A DNA stretch of 64,000 bases from Ignavibacteria bacterium UBA2360 (lineage in GTDB: Bacteria > Bacteroidota > Ignavibacteria > Tepidaquicellales > OLB5): assembly GCA_002344125.1 (NCBI GenBank), contig DDTQ01000008.1, forward strand, positions 188,262 to 252,261. The letters run 5' to 3'. A program made the position numbers and the translations under genes. This document shows positions 8,638 through 16,648 of this stretch, piece after piece. The notes under the pieces are model-generated. The model was not told where the DNA came from. It saw only the letters and a program-made list of their open reading frames with translations, and searched no databases. Within the stretch, counting starts at the first letter, position 1, and the number at the start of each line of letters is the position of its first letter.

Positions 8638-9150
8638 ATGTCACTAAGTTCATTCAATTTTAAGCAGTGGATAGAGGAGAACCGCCATTTACTCAAACCG
8701 CCTGTCGGCAATAAATGTATGGTCAACGGAGATCTTATTGTAATGGTCGTTGGCGGTCCAAATTCACGCAAAGATTATCACTACGAAGAAGGCGCGGAAT
8801 TTTTTTACCAGGTGGAAGGTGATATAGTCGTAAAGGTGATTGAAGATGGTAAACCGAAAGATATTCACATTAAAGAAGGTGAAATGTTCTACCTGCCGCC
8901 TAATGTACCGCACTCCCCGCAAAGACCCGCCAACACAGTTGGCCTGGTTATTGAGCGCAAGCGCGAAGAGAAAGAGCTCGATGCATTCCAGTGGTACTGC
9001 GAAAAATGCGGCAACAAGCTTTACGAAGAATTCGTCAAGCTTGATGATATTGTAGCGCAGCTTCCGCCGATATTTGAAAAGTTCTGGGGTGATATGGATA
9101 AACGAACCTGCAATAAATGCGGAACAATAATCCAGCCGCCGGCTAAGTAA
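8638..9150 (+). CDS. nbaC: 3-hydroxyanthranilate 3,4-dioxygenase
   Basis: 170 residues, the usual bacterial length. This Fe(II) cupin opens the ring of 3-hydroxyanthranilate to 2-amino-3-carboxymuconate semialdehyde. Iron ligands H48, E54 and H92 and the substrate-binding residues R44, R96 and E106 are all visible. The C-terminal rubredoxin-like second metal site, found in the bacterial enzymes, is complete: C121/C124 and C158/C161. AAGGAG lies about nine bases before the ATG. The next pathway enzyme, ACMS decarboxylase, starts at 9581 but is separated by an inserted four-helix-bundle cassette. Confidence 0.95.
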   Translation: MSLSSFNFKQWIEENRHLLKPPVGNKCMVNGDLIVMVVGGPNSRKDYHYEEGAEFFYQVEGDIVVKVIEDGKPKDIHIKEGEMFYLPPNVPHSPQRPANTVGLVIERKREEKELDAFQWYCEKCGNKLYEEFVKLDDIVAQLPPIFEKFWGDMDKRTCNKCGTIIQPPAK

Positions 9151-9162
9151 TTACGGATTATG

Positions 9163-9578
9163 AATTACGAATTATGAATTTTAATTGAAAACTATATTAT
9201 GAAAGAAAACTTAATTCTTGATAAATCATATAAGTTTGCAGTAAGAATTATCAGATTATATCAGTTTCTGAAAAAAGATAAGAAGGAATATGAACTTTCC
9301 AAACAAATACTTCGCAGTGGTACATCAGTAGGATCAAATGTTGAAGAGGCCATTGGTGGTTCTTCAAGAAAAGATTTTGCGGCGAAATTAGGGATAGCGT
9401 ATAGAGAAGCAAGAGAAACAAAATTCAGATTAAGACTGCTTCATGATACTGATTATATTGAGAAAAAACTTTTTGATTCATTGTTAAATGATTGCGAGGA
9501 ACTTCTCAGAATTATTGGTTCAATACAAGTAACATTGAAAAAGAGCAATTCGTAATTCGAAATTCATAATTCGTAATT
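9163..9578. mobile_element. IVS-like cassette: four-helix-bundle gene within 19-bp inverted repeats
   Basis: AATTACGAATTATGAATTT at 9163-9181 recurs as its exact reverse complement at 9560-9578, enclosing only the 118-codon gene 9199-9555. A 14-bp tandem imperfect repeat (TTACGGATTATGAA at 9151-9164, TTACGAATTATGAA at 9165-9178) adjoins the left end. The cassette separates two consecutive kynurenine-pathway genes that otherwise would be adjacent, which suggests insertion. This organisation resembles the intervening sequences in 23S rRNA genes of some bacteria, which encode the same protein family. Mobility is inferred; no transposase is encoded. Confidence 0.6.
9199..9555 (+). CDS. Four-helix-bundle protein (23S rRNA intervening-sequence/S23 family)
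   Basis: 118 residues. The motifs LRSGTSVGSNVEEAIGG (near residues 38-54) and KLGIAYREARETKFRLRLL (near 63-81) are the family signature of four-helix-bundle/IVP proteins. These were first noticed inside 23S rRNA intervening sequences and form pentameric bundles in known structures, with function unresolved. The gene sits inside perfect inverted repeats between nbaC and the ACMS decarboxylase gene, read in the same direction as both, so it does not obviously break transcription. AT content is higher than in its neighbours. Confidence 0.9.
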   Translation: MKENLILDKSYKFAVRIIRLYQFLKKDKKEYELSKQILRSGTSVGSNVEEAIGGSSRKDFAAKLGIAYREARETKFRLRLLHDTDYIEKKLFDSLLNDCEELLRIIGSIQVTLKKSNS

Positions 9579-9580
9579 GA

Positions 9581-10612
9581 ATGAAGATAGACGTACACAC
9601 ACATATACTGCCTGAAAACTGGCCTGATTTGAACAAAAAATACAACACTCATGGGTTTGTTACTGTTGAGCATCATAAACCATGCTGCGCAAAAATGATG
9701 ATTGGCGACAAGGTCTTCCGCGAAATTACTGAAAACTCATGGAGCAGTACAAAACGTATTGCGGAGTGTGATGAACATAATGTTTCGATGCAGGTCCTTT
9801 CAACCGTGCCGGTAATGTTCAATTACTGGGCGGATCCCGCTGCAACGTATGACCTATCTCGATACCTTAATGACCACATAGCCGGCGTAGCCCGCGATAA
9901 TCCTTCAAGGTTTATCGGACTTGGTACACTTCCCATGCAGGATACAGGGCTTGCAATTAAAGAACTTGAAAGGTGCATGAATGAACTGGGACTCGCCGGA
10001 ATTGAGATAGGCACACATATTCACGGAAAAAATCTTGATGACCCCGATGTTTGCGAAATATTCCATGCCTGTGAAGAAATGAACGCCGCGGTGTTCGTTC
10101 ACCCCTGGGATATGCTTGGCAAGGACAGGATGCCTGAATATTGGCTGCCATGGCTTGTTGGTATGCCCGCAGAAACTTCTTTGGCAATATGCTCAATGAT
10201 ATTTGGCGGCGTGTTTGAAAAGTATAAAAAACTCAGAGTGTGCTTCGCGCACGGCGGAGGATCGTTTCCTTTCTCAATAGGCAGAATTGAACATGGATTT
10301 AACGTCAGGCCTGACCTTGTTCAAACCAAAAACAAAGTAAATCCCCGCAACTACCTCGGCAAGTTTTACTTAGATTCACTTGTTCATGATGAACTGGCAA
10401 TGAAATTCCTTATCGATCTGATTGGTGAAGATTGCATCGTTATGGGCTCTGATTACCCATTCCCGTTAGGGGAGCATGTACCCGGAAAACTCATTGAATC
10501 AATGGCTGAGTTTAATAATACCGTAAAAGAAAAGCTGCTGTGGAAAAATGCCGCAGAGTTTTTGGGAATGACCGAACTCATTCAGAAAATGTATGGCAAT
10601 GAATCATCATAA
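9581..10612 (+). CDS. nbaD: 2-amino-3-carboxymuconate-6-semialdehyde decarboxylase (ACMSD)
   Basis: 343 residues, amidohydrolase superfamily. It removes the carboxylate from ACMS to give 2-aminomuconate 6-semialdehyde, steering the pathway away from quinolinate and NAD. Metal ligands H6 and H8 (DVHTHIL), H174 (VFVHPWDMLG) and D291 (MGSDYPFPLGEHVPG) and the active-site H224 (CFAHGGG) are present. The start lies three bases after the right inverted repeat of the IVS-like cassette and has no recognisable Shine-Dalgarno. Together with nbaC, kynU and kmo nearby, it shows a bacterial kynurenine-type tryptophan degradation route. The downstream aminomuconate enzymes are not in the window. Confidence 0.95.
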   Translation: MKIDVHTHILPENWPDLNKKYNTHGFVTVEHHKPCCAKMMIGDKVFREITENSWSSTKRIAECDEHNVSMQVLSTVPVMFNYWADPAATYDLSRYLNDHIAGVARDNPSRFIGLGTLPMQDTGLAIKELERCMNELGLAGIEIGTHIHGKNLDDPDVCEIFHACEEMNAAVFVHPWDMLGKDRMPEYWLPWLVGMPAETSLAICSMIFGGVFEKYKKLRVCFAHGGGSFPFSIGRIEHGFNVRPDLVQTKNKVNPRNYLGKFYLDSLVHDELAMKFLIDLIGEDCIVMGSDYPFPLGEHVPGKLIESMAEFNNTVKEKLLWKNAAEFLGMTELIQKMYGNESS

Positions 10613-10620
10613 ATAGAACA

Positions 10621-10640
10621 AGGGGCTTTAGCCCCTTTGT
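10621..10640 (+). terminator. Hairpin after the ACMSD gene
   Basis: AGGGGC (10621-10626), loop TTTA, GCCCCT (10631-10636) then TTGT. It lies nine bases after the ACMSD stop. The T-run is short. Together with the three palindromes and the diverged repeat listed below, it accounts for most of the 393-base gap 10613-11005. Confidence 0.5.
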
Positions 10641-10656
10641 GGATGTGAAACCCTCA

Positions 10657-10678
10657 TTCCCAAACTCCAGTTTGGGAA
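10657..10678. repeat. TTCCCAAAC palindromic repeat, copy 1
   Basis: TTCCCAAACT, two bases, AGTTTGGGAA: a perfect ten-base stem. First of six copies between 10.6 and 16.6 kb, all intergenic. Confidence 0.85.
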
Positions 10679-10720
10679 AGTATATTATCAAAGTGAATAG
10701 TACCATACTATTCTAACAAG

Positions 10721-10744
10721 ATTCCCAAACTGGAGTTTGGGAAT
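10721..10744. repeat. TTCCCAAAC palindromic repeat, copy 2
   Basis: ATTCCCAAACT, GG, AGTTTGGGAAT: perfect eleven-base arms. Flanking sequence (AAGATTCCC... and ...GAATCAGAA) is shared with copies at 10927 and 13053, so the element is larger than the palindrome. Confidence 0.85.
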
Positions 10745-10766
10745 CAGAAAGAATTATTTTCGAACA

Positions 10767-10788
10767 AGGAGCTGTAGCTCCTAGTTTT
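10767..10788 (+). terminator. Terminator-like hairpin AGGAGCT/AGCTCCT
   Basis: AGGAGCT (10767-10773), GT, AGCTCCT (10776-10782), followed by AGTTTT and further T-rich sequence. It may end transcription from the ACMSD side, or be another member of the intergenic hairpin set. Confidence 0.45.
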
Positions 10789-10838
10789 ATTTTATCTGCT
10801 CATATTTCCTGAATTGCAGTTTGGCGGGTATGTGCATT

Positions 10839-10874
10839 TTTTGCGAGGAGCGAAGCGACGAAGCAATCTCATAA
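10839..10874. repeat. GCGAGGAGCGAAGCGACGAAG repeat, copy 1
   Basis: The stretch reading TTTGCGAGGAGCGAAGCG followed by ACGAAGCAATCTC is a well-preserved copy of a dispersed repeat that I recognise as common in many environmental bacterial genomes. A diverged second copy lies at 61905-61940. Confidence 0.6.
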
Positions 10875-10926
10875 TACTACCGTATCACAATCTTGAGCCT
10901 GTGAACTACTTAACCTCTTTAACAAG

Positions 10927-10950
10927 ATTCCCAAACCGGAGTTTGGGAAT
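10927..10950. repeat. TTCCCAAAC palindromic repeat, copy 3
   Basis: ATTCCCAAAC, four bases (CGGA), GTTTGGGAAT. Same flanks as copies 2 and 5. It lies 56 bases beyond the 3' end of the minus-strand protease gene. Confidence 0.85.
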
Positions 10951-11005
10951 CAGAAAGAAATACACCGGAACAAGAGGTTGCAACCCCTTCTTCTTTAAAA
11001 AACTC

Positions 11006-12718
11006 TTACTTAACCAGCACCATTTTCTTCATATCACTAAATTTCCCTGATTCCAGCTTGTAATAGTATATTCCGGAAGCAAATTTCCCCGCGCTGAATT
11101 CAACTTCATAAGTACCCGCTGATACAACTTCATTCACAAGTACAGCTACCTGCTGTCCGGTGGAATTATATACTGTGAGTTTTGCATTTGCGCCGCCTTT
11201 GGCTATATCAAATCTGATCCTGGTTACCGGGTTAAACGGATTGGGATAATTTTGTTTTAAACCGAACTTATCGGGGACAATTGTTGAAATTGGTTCAATG
11301 CCAATTACCTGGTTCAGCGCTCCGCGTGAATCTATGAGTCCCCACCCGAAATAATTATCAAATCCCGGTGTATCTTCATTTGCGGGTCCGACCTGGTCTC
11401 GCGCTGAATTTTTAAGTGCGTTATAAACATCATTAAAAGTAAGTGATGGATTTGCGCCAAGCAGCAAAGATATTACCCCGGCGGTCATTGGTGTAGCCTG
11501 TGATGTACCGCACCAGTAACTTGTAGTATTCGGGTTGTTATATACCAACCCCAGGATCATTTCACCGGGAGCCGCGAAATCAATGTGTGAGCCAAAACTG
11601 CTGCCACCGCCCCAGCAGAAAGGAACAGCGCGAAACATTCGGTTATTTATAGCGCCTATGGCAATTACATTACTTAATCCTGCAGGGTAATATGTAATAT
11701 TGTTGTTATTGTTCATCATACATGCGACAACAATTCTTCCATTATTGAACGCGTAAGTTATCGCATCAGCCATTGCCTGGCTGAATGACTGTCCGCCAAC
11801 GCTCATATTAAGAACTTTTGCGCCGTTATCTACAGCGTATGTAATGCCGGATGCAAACCAGGAATATTGACCGGAATTTGAAGAATTAAGTATTTTTACA
11901 GGCATTAATCTGCAGTTCCAGTTTACACCTGCCATCAAAGATCCGTTATTTCCTTTAGCACCAACAATACTGCCTACATTTGTCCCGTGACCCTGGTCAT
12001 CGGTAGGATCAGTATCATTGTTTGCATAGTCATAGCCTTGTACCAATCTGCCTGAAAATTCCGGGTGAGTAAGCGGCATACCGGAATCGAGAATTGATAC
12101 AATTATATTTGTGCCTGTAGTTATATCCCATGCGTTAACGGCATTAATATCACCGCCGGTGGTACCGGCAACTCCGTTTATAGTTTGACCCGTATTGCGC
12201 AGGCCCCATTGATTTCCGAACGAAGCGTCATTGGGTACAAGTGAAGAGTTTCCGGTTGTGCTGTACCCTGCGAAATAACCTCCTCCATAGCCTATATAGT
12301 CAAACTCAGCGTATTCGATCTGTGCATTTGCTGAAATGTAATTTCGCGCGGATTCAATTGAAATTGCGTTTTCGTTTATTTCTATCACGAATATTCTTTC
12401 AATGCCGCCATGCAGCGGTGTCAGATCTGCATCAGGCTTTACGGCCTTCATGTTCAGTATATTGCATTGCTGCATAAACAGGTTGAGCGCAGAATTCCTG
12501 TTCATGCTGATTGCGCCGGCAAGGAGTACTTCACCAATTGTTTTCGGAGCAAACTCGCGGGCTTCGCTGAGAAGTCCGGTTCCCTGTTTGAATTTTATGA
12601 TGAGCGAATTTTTGCTGTATTCATCTGCAAACAGGGTAGACCCCTGCAGCAACAGCAATACAAACAAGATCATAAATAAAGTTAAAGGTGATTTAATCAG
12701 TAGATTTGACGGTTTCAT
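11006..12718 (-). CDS. Secreted subtilisin-like serine protease (S8) with T9SS sorting domain
   Basis: About 570 residues. A signal peptide (hydrophobic 10-29) precedes a propeptide-like region and an S8 catalytic domain with D211 (ILDSGMPLTHPEF), H244 (GHGTNVGSIVG) and S406 (GTSQATPMTAG); the asparagine-rich stretch near 334-340 holds the oxyanion Asn. The last about 85 residues form a T9SS type A sorting domain beginning QNYPNPFNPVT and ending KKMVLVK. So it is exported through the Sec and type IX routes and probably surface-attached or released. The start at 12718 is supported by GGAGG a few bases upstream; an in-frame ATG 16 codons earlier lacks this. Confidence 0.93.
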   Translation of the reverse strand: MKPSNLLIKSPLTLFMILFVLLLLQGSTLFADEYSKNSLIIKFKQGTGLLSEAREFAPKTIGEVLLAGAISMNRNSALNLFMQQCNILNMKAVKPDADLTPLHGGIERIFVIEINENAISIESARNYISANAQIEYAEFDYIGYGGGYFAGYSTTGNSSLVPNDASFGNQWGLRNTGQTINGVAGTTGGDINAVNAWDITTGTNIIVSILDSGMPLTHPEFSGRLVQGYDYANNDTDPTDDQGHGTNVGSIVGAKGNNGSLMAGVNWNCRLMPVKILNSSNSGQYSWFASGITYAVDNGAKVLNMSVGGQSFSQAMADAITYAFNNGRIVVACMMNNNNNITYYPAGLSNVIAIGAINNRMFRAVPFCWGGGSSFGSHIDFAAPGEMILGLVYNNPNTTSYWCGTSQATPMTAGVISLLLGANPSLTFNDVYNALKNSARDQVGPANEDTPGFDNYFGWGLIDSRGALNQVIGIEPISTIVPDKFGLKQNYPNPFNPVTRIRFDIAKGGANAKLTVYNSTGQQVAVLVNEVVSAGTYEVEFSAGKFASGIYYYKLESGKFSDMKKMVLVK

Positions 12719-12932
12719 TTTGCCTCCGGCTATAAATTGATTTTTTGTATTATAGTGATAATTCAAAATAACACTTTTTTTAGGTTATTGCTTTATCAAA
12801 AATTAAGGGAATATTTGAATGCTCTTGGTTTCAGGTAAAATAAAACAAGGGCTCCCACAGTCTCTCAATAAGAATCAATTTTTCAAAATTGAGTCAGGGC
12901 TGAATACCTATTTCAGTTTGGAATCGCAATTT

Positions 12933-12952
12933 CCCCGGCTCAAAAGCCGGGG
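12933..12952. repeat. GC-rich hairpin in the gap 12719-13121
   Basis: CCCCGGCT (12933-12940), CAAA, AGCCGGGG (12945-12952). It lies in the 403-base gap between the two T9SS genes. That gap otherwise holds two TTCCCAAAC palindromes and no convincing reading frame. Confidence 0.7.
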
Positions 12953-13002
12953 TTAACAGAATTTTGAGACAAACTTTCCCGGCACCCTGTTGATGGATCC
13001 TA

Positions 13003-13026
13003 TTTCCCAAACTCTCCTTTGGGAAA
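13003..13026. repeat. TTCCCAAAC palindromic repeat, copy 4 (degenerate)
   Basis: TTTCCCAAA, CTCTCC, TTTGGGAAA. The loop is longer and the arms shorter than in other copies. Confidence 0.7.
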
Positions 13027-13052
13027 GTATAGATATCTAAGATGGTGATAAG

Positions 13053-13076
13053 ATTCCCAAACCGGAGTTTGGGAAT
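13053..13076. repeat. TTCCCAAAC palindromic repeat, copy 5
   Basis: ATTCCCAAAC, CGGA, GTTTGGGAAT with AAG before and CAGAA after; identical core to copy 3. It lies 46 bases beyond the 3' end of the next minus-strand gene, the same placement as copy 3 relative to the protease gene. Confidence 0.85.
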
Positions 13077-13121
13077 CAGAAGCGAAACAAAGAGTTGCAG
13101 CCCCTAATCCGGGGAAAATTT

Positions 13122-14225
13122 TTACTTCAAAAGTATCATCTTTTTCATCTCTACAGAACTGCCTGATTCAAGCCTGTAATAATATACACCCGAAGAAAGT
13201 TTAACCGCGTTTAGACTGACTTCATAACTGCCGGCAGTTAACGCTTCATTCACAAGAATTGATACCTGCTGACCCAGAGTATTGAACACGGCAAGTTTCA
13301 CATTTGATGAATTTTCAGGAATATCAAAACTGATCTTGGTAACCGGGTTGAACGGATTTGGATAGTTCTGATGCAGCGAAAAGTTATGCGGAATGTTTTG
13401 ATTGATCTGCTGAATACCCGCAATGCCGCCTATGTTGTGGAATGTAACGGTATTATTCCCGCTGTTCGGCACTCCCAATGTATCGCTATTCTTGTTGATG
13501 TAGATATCGGCCGGACTGCTGAGCCCGCTGTTTATCACAATTGCAACAGGCAGTGAGAAGTTAATATCATACCTTAAGATCTTTGCAGGCGCAGGTGACC
13601 ATGATGAAATGTAAACGTTATCATATTTATCCAGATATATTCCATCGCAGTTGTTAAATCCTGTATTTGTAATTGTTGTAAGTGATGAATCAGCAAGGTT
13701 AACCTGTTTTATTGCCGCATTTGTTCCCCAGTAACAAATCAACAGCCTGTTGCGGGGAGCATCAAAATATACACCATTAGGCTGTCCGCCTGCTGTTGGT
13801 ACGTATATCCACCATACCCCTGTATTTAAATTGAGTTTATATATTTTTTGTCCTGTGAAATCCGATATGTATGCAATTCCAGTGGATTGATCTATACCCA
13901 TTCCGTTAAGAAATGAGGCGCCGCTTAATGTTGCAGTAAACTCCTGTGTTCCTGTTGCAAGTGAAAATCCTTTAATTGTGCTTCCAACGCAGGCATAAAC
14001 TCTTCCGTTGTATATTCTTATTCCATGACTTCCGGATCCCGCCGGCGCAAAATCTGTAACAACGCCTGTAGCATTATTTCTTTGCTTAATTATTCCCCCT
14101 TGATTTGTAACCAGCCACCTGTTATAAACAGAATCATAGACTACGCTTTCAGGACTTGTGTACTGTGAATAAATGAGGGTTGCATTTAATAACAATAAAG
14201 CAATAATAACAGAATACTTCTTCAC
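13122..14225 (-). CDS. Secreted NHL/SMP-30-like beta-propeller protein with T9SS sorting domain
   Basis: 367 residues. A clear signal peptide (residues 1-20, ending IYSQ) leads into a beta-propeller built of repeats such as PNGVYFDAPRNRLLICYWG and CDGIYLDKYDNVYISSW, like SMP-30/NHL proteins. The C-terminal about 80 residues are a T9SS sorting domain starting QNYPNPFNPVTKI and ending MKKMILLK. No enzyme active site is evident, so binding or structural roles are as likely as lactonase activity. The start is GTG with AAGGAG six bases upstream. It is divergent from the FKBP-TPR gene across a 273-base gap. Confidence 0.88.
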   Translation of the reverse strand: MKKYSVIIALLLLNATLIYSQYTSPESVVYDSVYNRWLVTNQGGIIKQRNNATGVVTDFAPAGSGSHGIRIYNGRVYACVGSTIKGFSLATGTQEFTATLSGASFLNGMGIDQSTGIAYISDFTGQKIYKLNLNTGVWWIYVPTAGGQPNGVYFDAPRNRLLICYWGTNAAIKQVNLADSSLTTITNTGFNNCDGIYLDKYDNVYISSWSPAPAKILRYDINFSLPVAIVINSGLSSPADIYINKNSDTLGVPNSGNNTVTFHNIGGIAGIQQINQNIPHNFSLHQNYPNPFNPVTKISFDIPENSSNVKLAVFNTLGQQVSILVNEALTAGSYEVSLNAVKLSSGVYYYRLESGSSVEMKKMILLK

Positions 14226-14498
14226 GCTGCTCTCCTTAAAATAATTAGTATAATAACCGTAAATTTAATGATTTATTTGATATATTTTAGGGTAATAAGC
14301 GTTTGTTTGAAGATCCATGAATCTTTTGCTTAATCCAGGGCAGGAAGGTATCTTTTTAATTAAAGCCCTAAAATGTTACTATATGTTAATTGATAAAAAA
14401 CTGATATAACTCATTTATCAATATATTGAACTTTGACTGTAAGTTTAAATTATCTATTTGTAATTTACGGTAATAATTGTAAAAAATTCAATCACGAT

Positions 14499-15263
14499 AT
14501 GAAAAAAGTAATAATATTCTTATTCATCCTTTCTTTCAGTGTTTACGCGCAAAGCGGAGATACGGTTACAACACCCAGCGGTTTAAAGTATATTATTTTA
14601 AAATCCGGGAAAGGAAAGAAATCCGTATCCGGCAATGTTGCCGAAGTTCATTATACAGGATGGCTGCTTGACGGCAAAAAATTTGATTCTTCCCGCGACA
14701 GGAAAGAACCGTTTGAATTCACTCTCGGCGCAAAACAGGTAATTTCAGGGTGGGATGAAGGCGTTGCGCTGATGCGAATCGGCGATGAGTTCAGGTTCAT
14801 ATTGCCGCCTGATCTGGCGTATGGCCAAAGAGGCGCCGGTGAAATTATTCCTCCAAACGCTACGCTTATTTTTGATGTTGAACTGCTTGGCAGTCATAAA
14901 CCCAAAAAGTCCATTGCGGATACTATGATGACTCTAATTGTAAACAAGAATGTTGAAAAGGCAATTGAGACGTATTGGGAGTTATACGGCGACTATGAGG
15001 ATAAATATAACTTTAAGGAATCACAGTTAAATGCATTGGGTTACCAGCTGCTTCAGATAGGCTTGAACAAAGAAGCAATAAAGATCTTTGAACTGAATAT
15101 TGAACAGTACCCTGAATCAGCGAATGTTTACGATAGCATGGGCGAAGGCTGTATGGTAGCGGGTGATAATAAAAACGCAGTTAAGTACTATGAAAAATCG
15201 CTTAAGCTAGATCCCAATAACGAAAATGCCAGGAAAATGCTTGAACAGCTGAAGGCAAAATAA
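14499..15263 (+). CDS. Exported FKBP-type peptidyl-prolyl isomerase with C-terminal TPR repeats
   Basis: About 254 residues. A signal peptide ([18 protein letters not shown]) is followed by an FKBP domain at about 22-125 with the hallmarks [25 protein letters not shown] and [11 protein letters not shown]. The C-terminal half carries TPR helices ([31 protein letters not shown]). It would catalyse proline isomerisation in the periplasm while the TPR part binds a partner. The ATG at 14499 is chosen because it begins the signal peptide; an in-frame upstream codon would bury it. Only four bases separate it from kynU, so they are likely one transcript. Confidence 0.9.
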   Translation: MKKVIIFLFILSFSVYAQSGDTVTTPSGLKYIILKSGKGKKSVSGNVAEVHYTGWLLDGKKFDSSRDRKEPFEFTLGAKQVISGWDEGVALMRIGDEFRFILPPDLAYGQRGAGEIIPPNATLIFDVELLGSHKPKKSIADTMMTLIVNKNVEKAIETYWELYGDYEDKYNFKESQLNALGYQLLQIGLNKEAIKIFELNIEQYPESANVYDSMGEGCMVAGDNKNAVKYYEKSLKLDPNNENARKMLEQLKAK

Positions 15264-15267
15264 GATA

Positions 15268-16524
15268 ATGAAATTTGAAAATAACATAGATTTTGCGATG
15301 CAGCTTGATTCAAACGATCCGCTGCATTCATACAGAATGAAATTTCACGTTCCCAAAACCGCAGAGGGTAAAGATGTAATTTATTTTGCGGGGAATTCAC
15401 TTGGCTTACAGCCTAAAACAGTGAGGGCCTTTGTTGAGCAGGAACTGCTTGACTGGGAAAAAATGGGTGTTGAAGGTCACATGCTCGCAAAATACCCATG
15501 GCTTCCATACCATGAATTCCTTACCGCGCAAACCGCTATGCTTGTTGGCGCAAAGCCCGATGAAGTGGTTCACATGAATTCACTGACCGTTAACCTGCAT
15601 CTTATGATGGTCTCTTTTTACAGGCCAACAAAAGAGCGTAATAAGATTTTGATCGAAGCTAATGCATTTCCTTCTGACCATTATGCAGTGCAGTCACAAA
15701 TAAAATTTCACGGTTATGATCCAGCTGAGTGTCTAATGGAAATGAATCCGCGTGATGGTGAAGTTACAATTAGAACAGAGGATCTCCTGGATCGTATTGA
15801 GAAAGAGGGTGATTCCATCGCGCTTGTGATGTTTGCGGGTGTGAACTATTATACCGGGCAGGCGTTTGATCTTGAAAAGATAACTGCTGCCGCTCATAAA
15901 AAAGGCTGTATGGTTGGATTTGATCTTGCCCACGCGGCCGGCAATTTAAAGCTTGAGCTTCATAAATGGGAGTGTGACTTCGCCGTTTGGTGTTCATACA
16001 AATATCTAAACGGGGGGCCAGGCGCAATTGCCGGCGCATTTGTTCACCAAAAGCACCTGCTGGATATGACCATACCTAAATTCTGGGGCTGGTGGGGGCA
16101 GGATAAAGCTACACGATTTTTGATGGGGCATAATTACCAGCCAATACCAACTGTTGAAAGCTGGCAGTTAAGCAATCCCCCTATACTGCAGCTTGCTGCG
16201 CTTCGCGCTTCGCTGGATATATTCGATGAAGCGGGAATGGATGCGCTGCGAGCCAAGAGTGAGATGCTCACAGGTTTTGCCGAATATCTCATTAATGAAA
16301 ATAATAACGGGAATATTGAGATCATTACTCCTGCCGCGGCAAGCGAACGCGGCTGCCAGCTATCTATCCGCGCAAAGCAAAGCGGCAAAGCTTTGCATTC
16401 AAGACTCAATGATGCCGGTGTTATATGTGACTGGCGCGAGCCGGATGTGATAAGAATTGCGCCTGTTCCGCTCTACAATACGTTTGAAGATGTGTGGAAT
16501 TTTGTAAGGTTGTTATTTACTTAA
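15268..16524 (+). CDS. kynU: Kynureninase
   Basis: 418 residues, fold-type I PLP enzyme. It cleaves kynurenine or 3-hydroxykynurenine to (3-hydroxy)anthranilate and alanine. The PLP lysine is K245 in WCSYKYLNGGPG, with D219 and H222 of FDLAHAAGN as cofactor-binding residues, and the family segment FAGNSLGLQP at 40-49. Length and motifs match bacterial and eukaryotic kynureninases. It is directly downstream of the FKBP-TPR gene and 124 bases upstream of kmo, with one TTCCCAAAC palindrome in between. The product feeds nbaC about 6 kb upstream. Confidence 0.96.
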   Translation: MKFENNIDFAMQLDSNDPLHSYRMKFHVPKTAEGKDVIYFAGNSLGLQPKTVRAFVEQELLDWEKMGVEGHMLAKYPWLPYHEFLTAQTAMLVGAKPDEVVHMNSLTVNLHLMMVSFYRPTKERNKILIEANAFPSDHYAVQSQIKFHGYDPAECLMEMNPRDGEVTIRTEDLLDRIEKEGDSIALVMFAGVNYYTGQAFDLEKITAAAHKKGCMVGFDLAHAAGNLKLELHKWECDFAVWCSYKYLNGGPGAIAGAFVHQKHLLDMTIPKFWGWWGQDKATRFLMGHNYQPIPTVESWQLSNPPILQLAALRASLDIFDEAGMDALRAKSEMLTGFAEYLINENNNGNIEIITPAAASERGCQLSIRAKQSGKALHSRLNDAGVICDWREPDVIRIAPVPLYNTFEDVWNFVRLLFT

Positions 16525-16542
16525 ATAAACAATTTCTTCCCT

Positions 16543-16568
16543 CATTCCCAAACTCCTGTTTGGGAATG
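16543..16568. repeat. TTCCCAAAC palindromic repeat, copy 6
   Basis: CATTCCCAAAC (16543-16553), TCCT, GTTTGGGAATG (16558-16568), between kynU and kmo. Confidence 0.85.
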
Positions 16569-16648
16569 TTCAAGGAGTATGCTTGTTGTTCTCACTTAGA
16601 AAAAGTTACATTTTAACCTGGCAGGTTTTATTTTTATCAGAATAAATT

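Noticed and set aside
9163..9578. Possible insertion sequence
   Set aside because: Inverted repeats are present but the only gene is an IVP/S23 protein, not a transposase; listed as an IVS-like cassette instead.
10814..11050. 78-codon plus-strand frame
   Set aside because: Runs through a dispersed repeat and a palindrome and into the 3' end of the protease gene; no protein features.
12402..12740. 112-codon plus-strand frame and overlapping short frames
   Set aside because: Opposite the signal and propeptide region of the subtilisin-like gene; composition is that of a shadow frame.
10657..13076. Possible CRISPR-like array of TTCCCAAAC palindromes
   Set aside because: Spacing is irregular (about 60 to more than 2000 bases), genes lie between copies and no cas genes are present.
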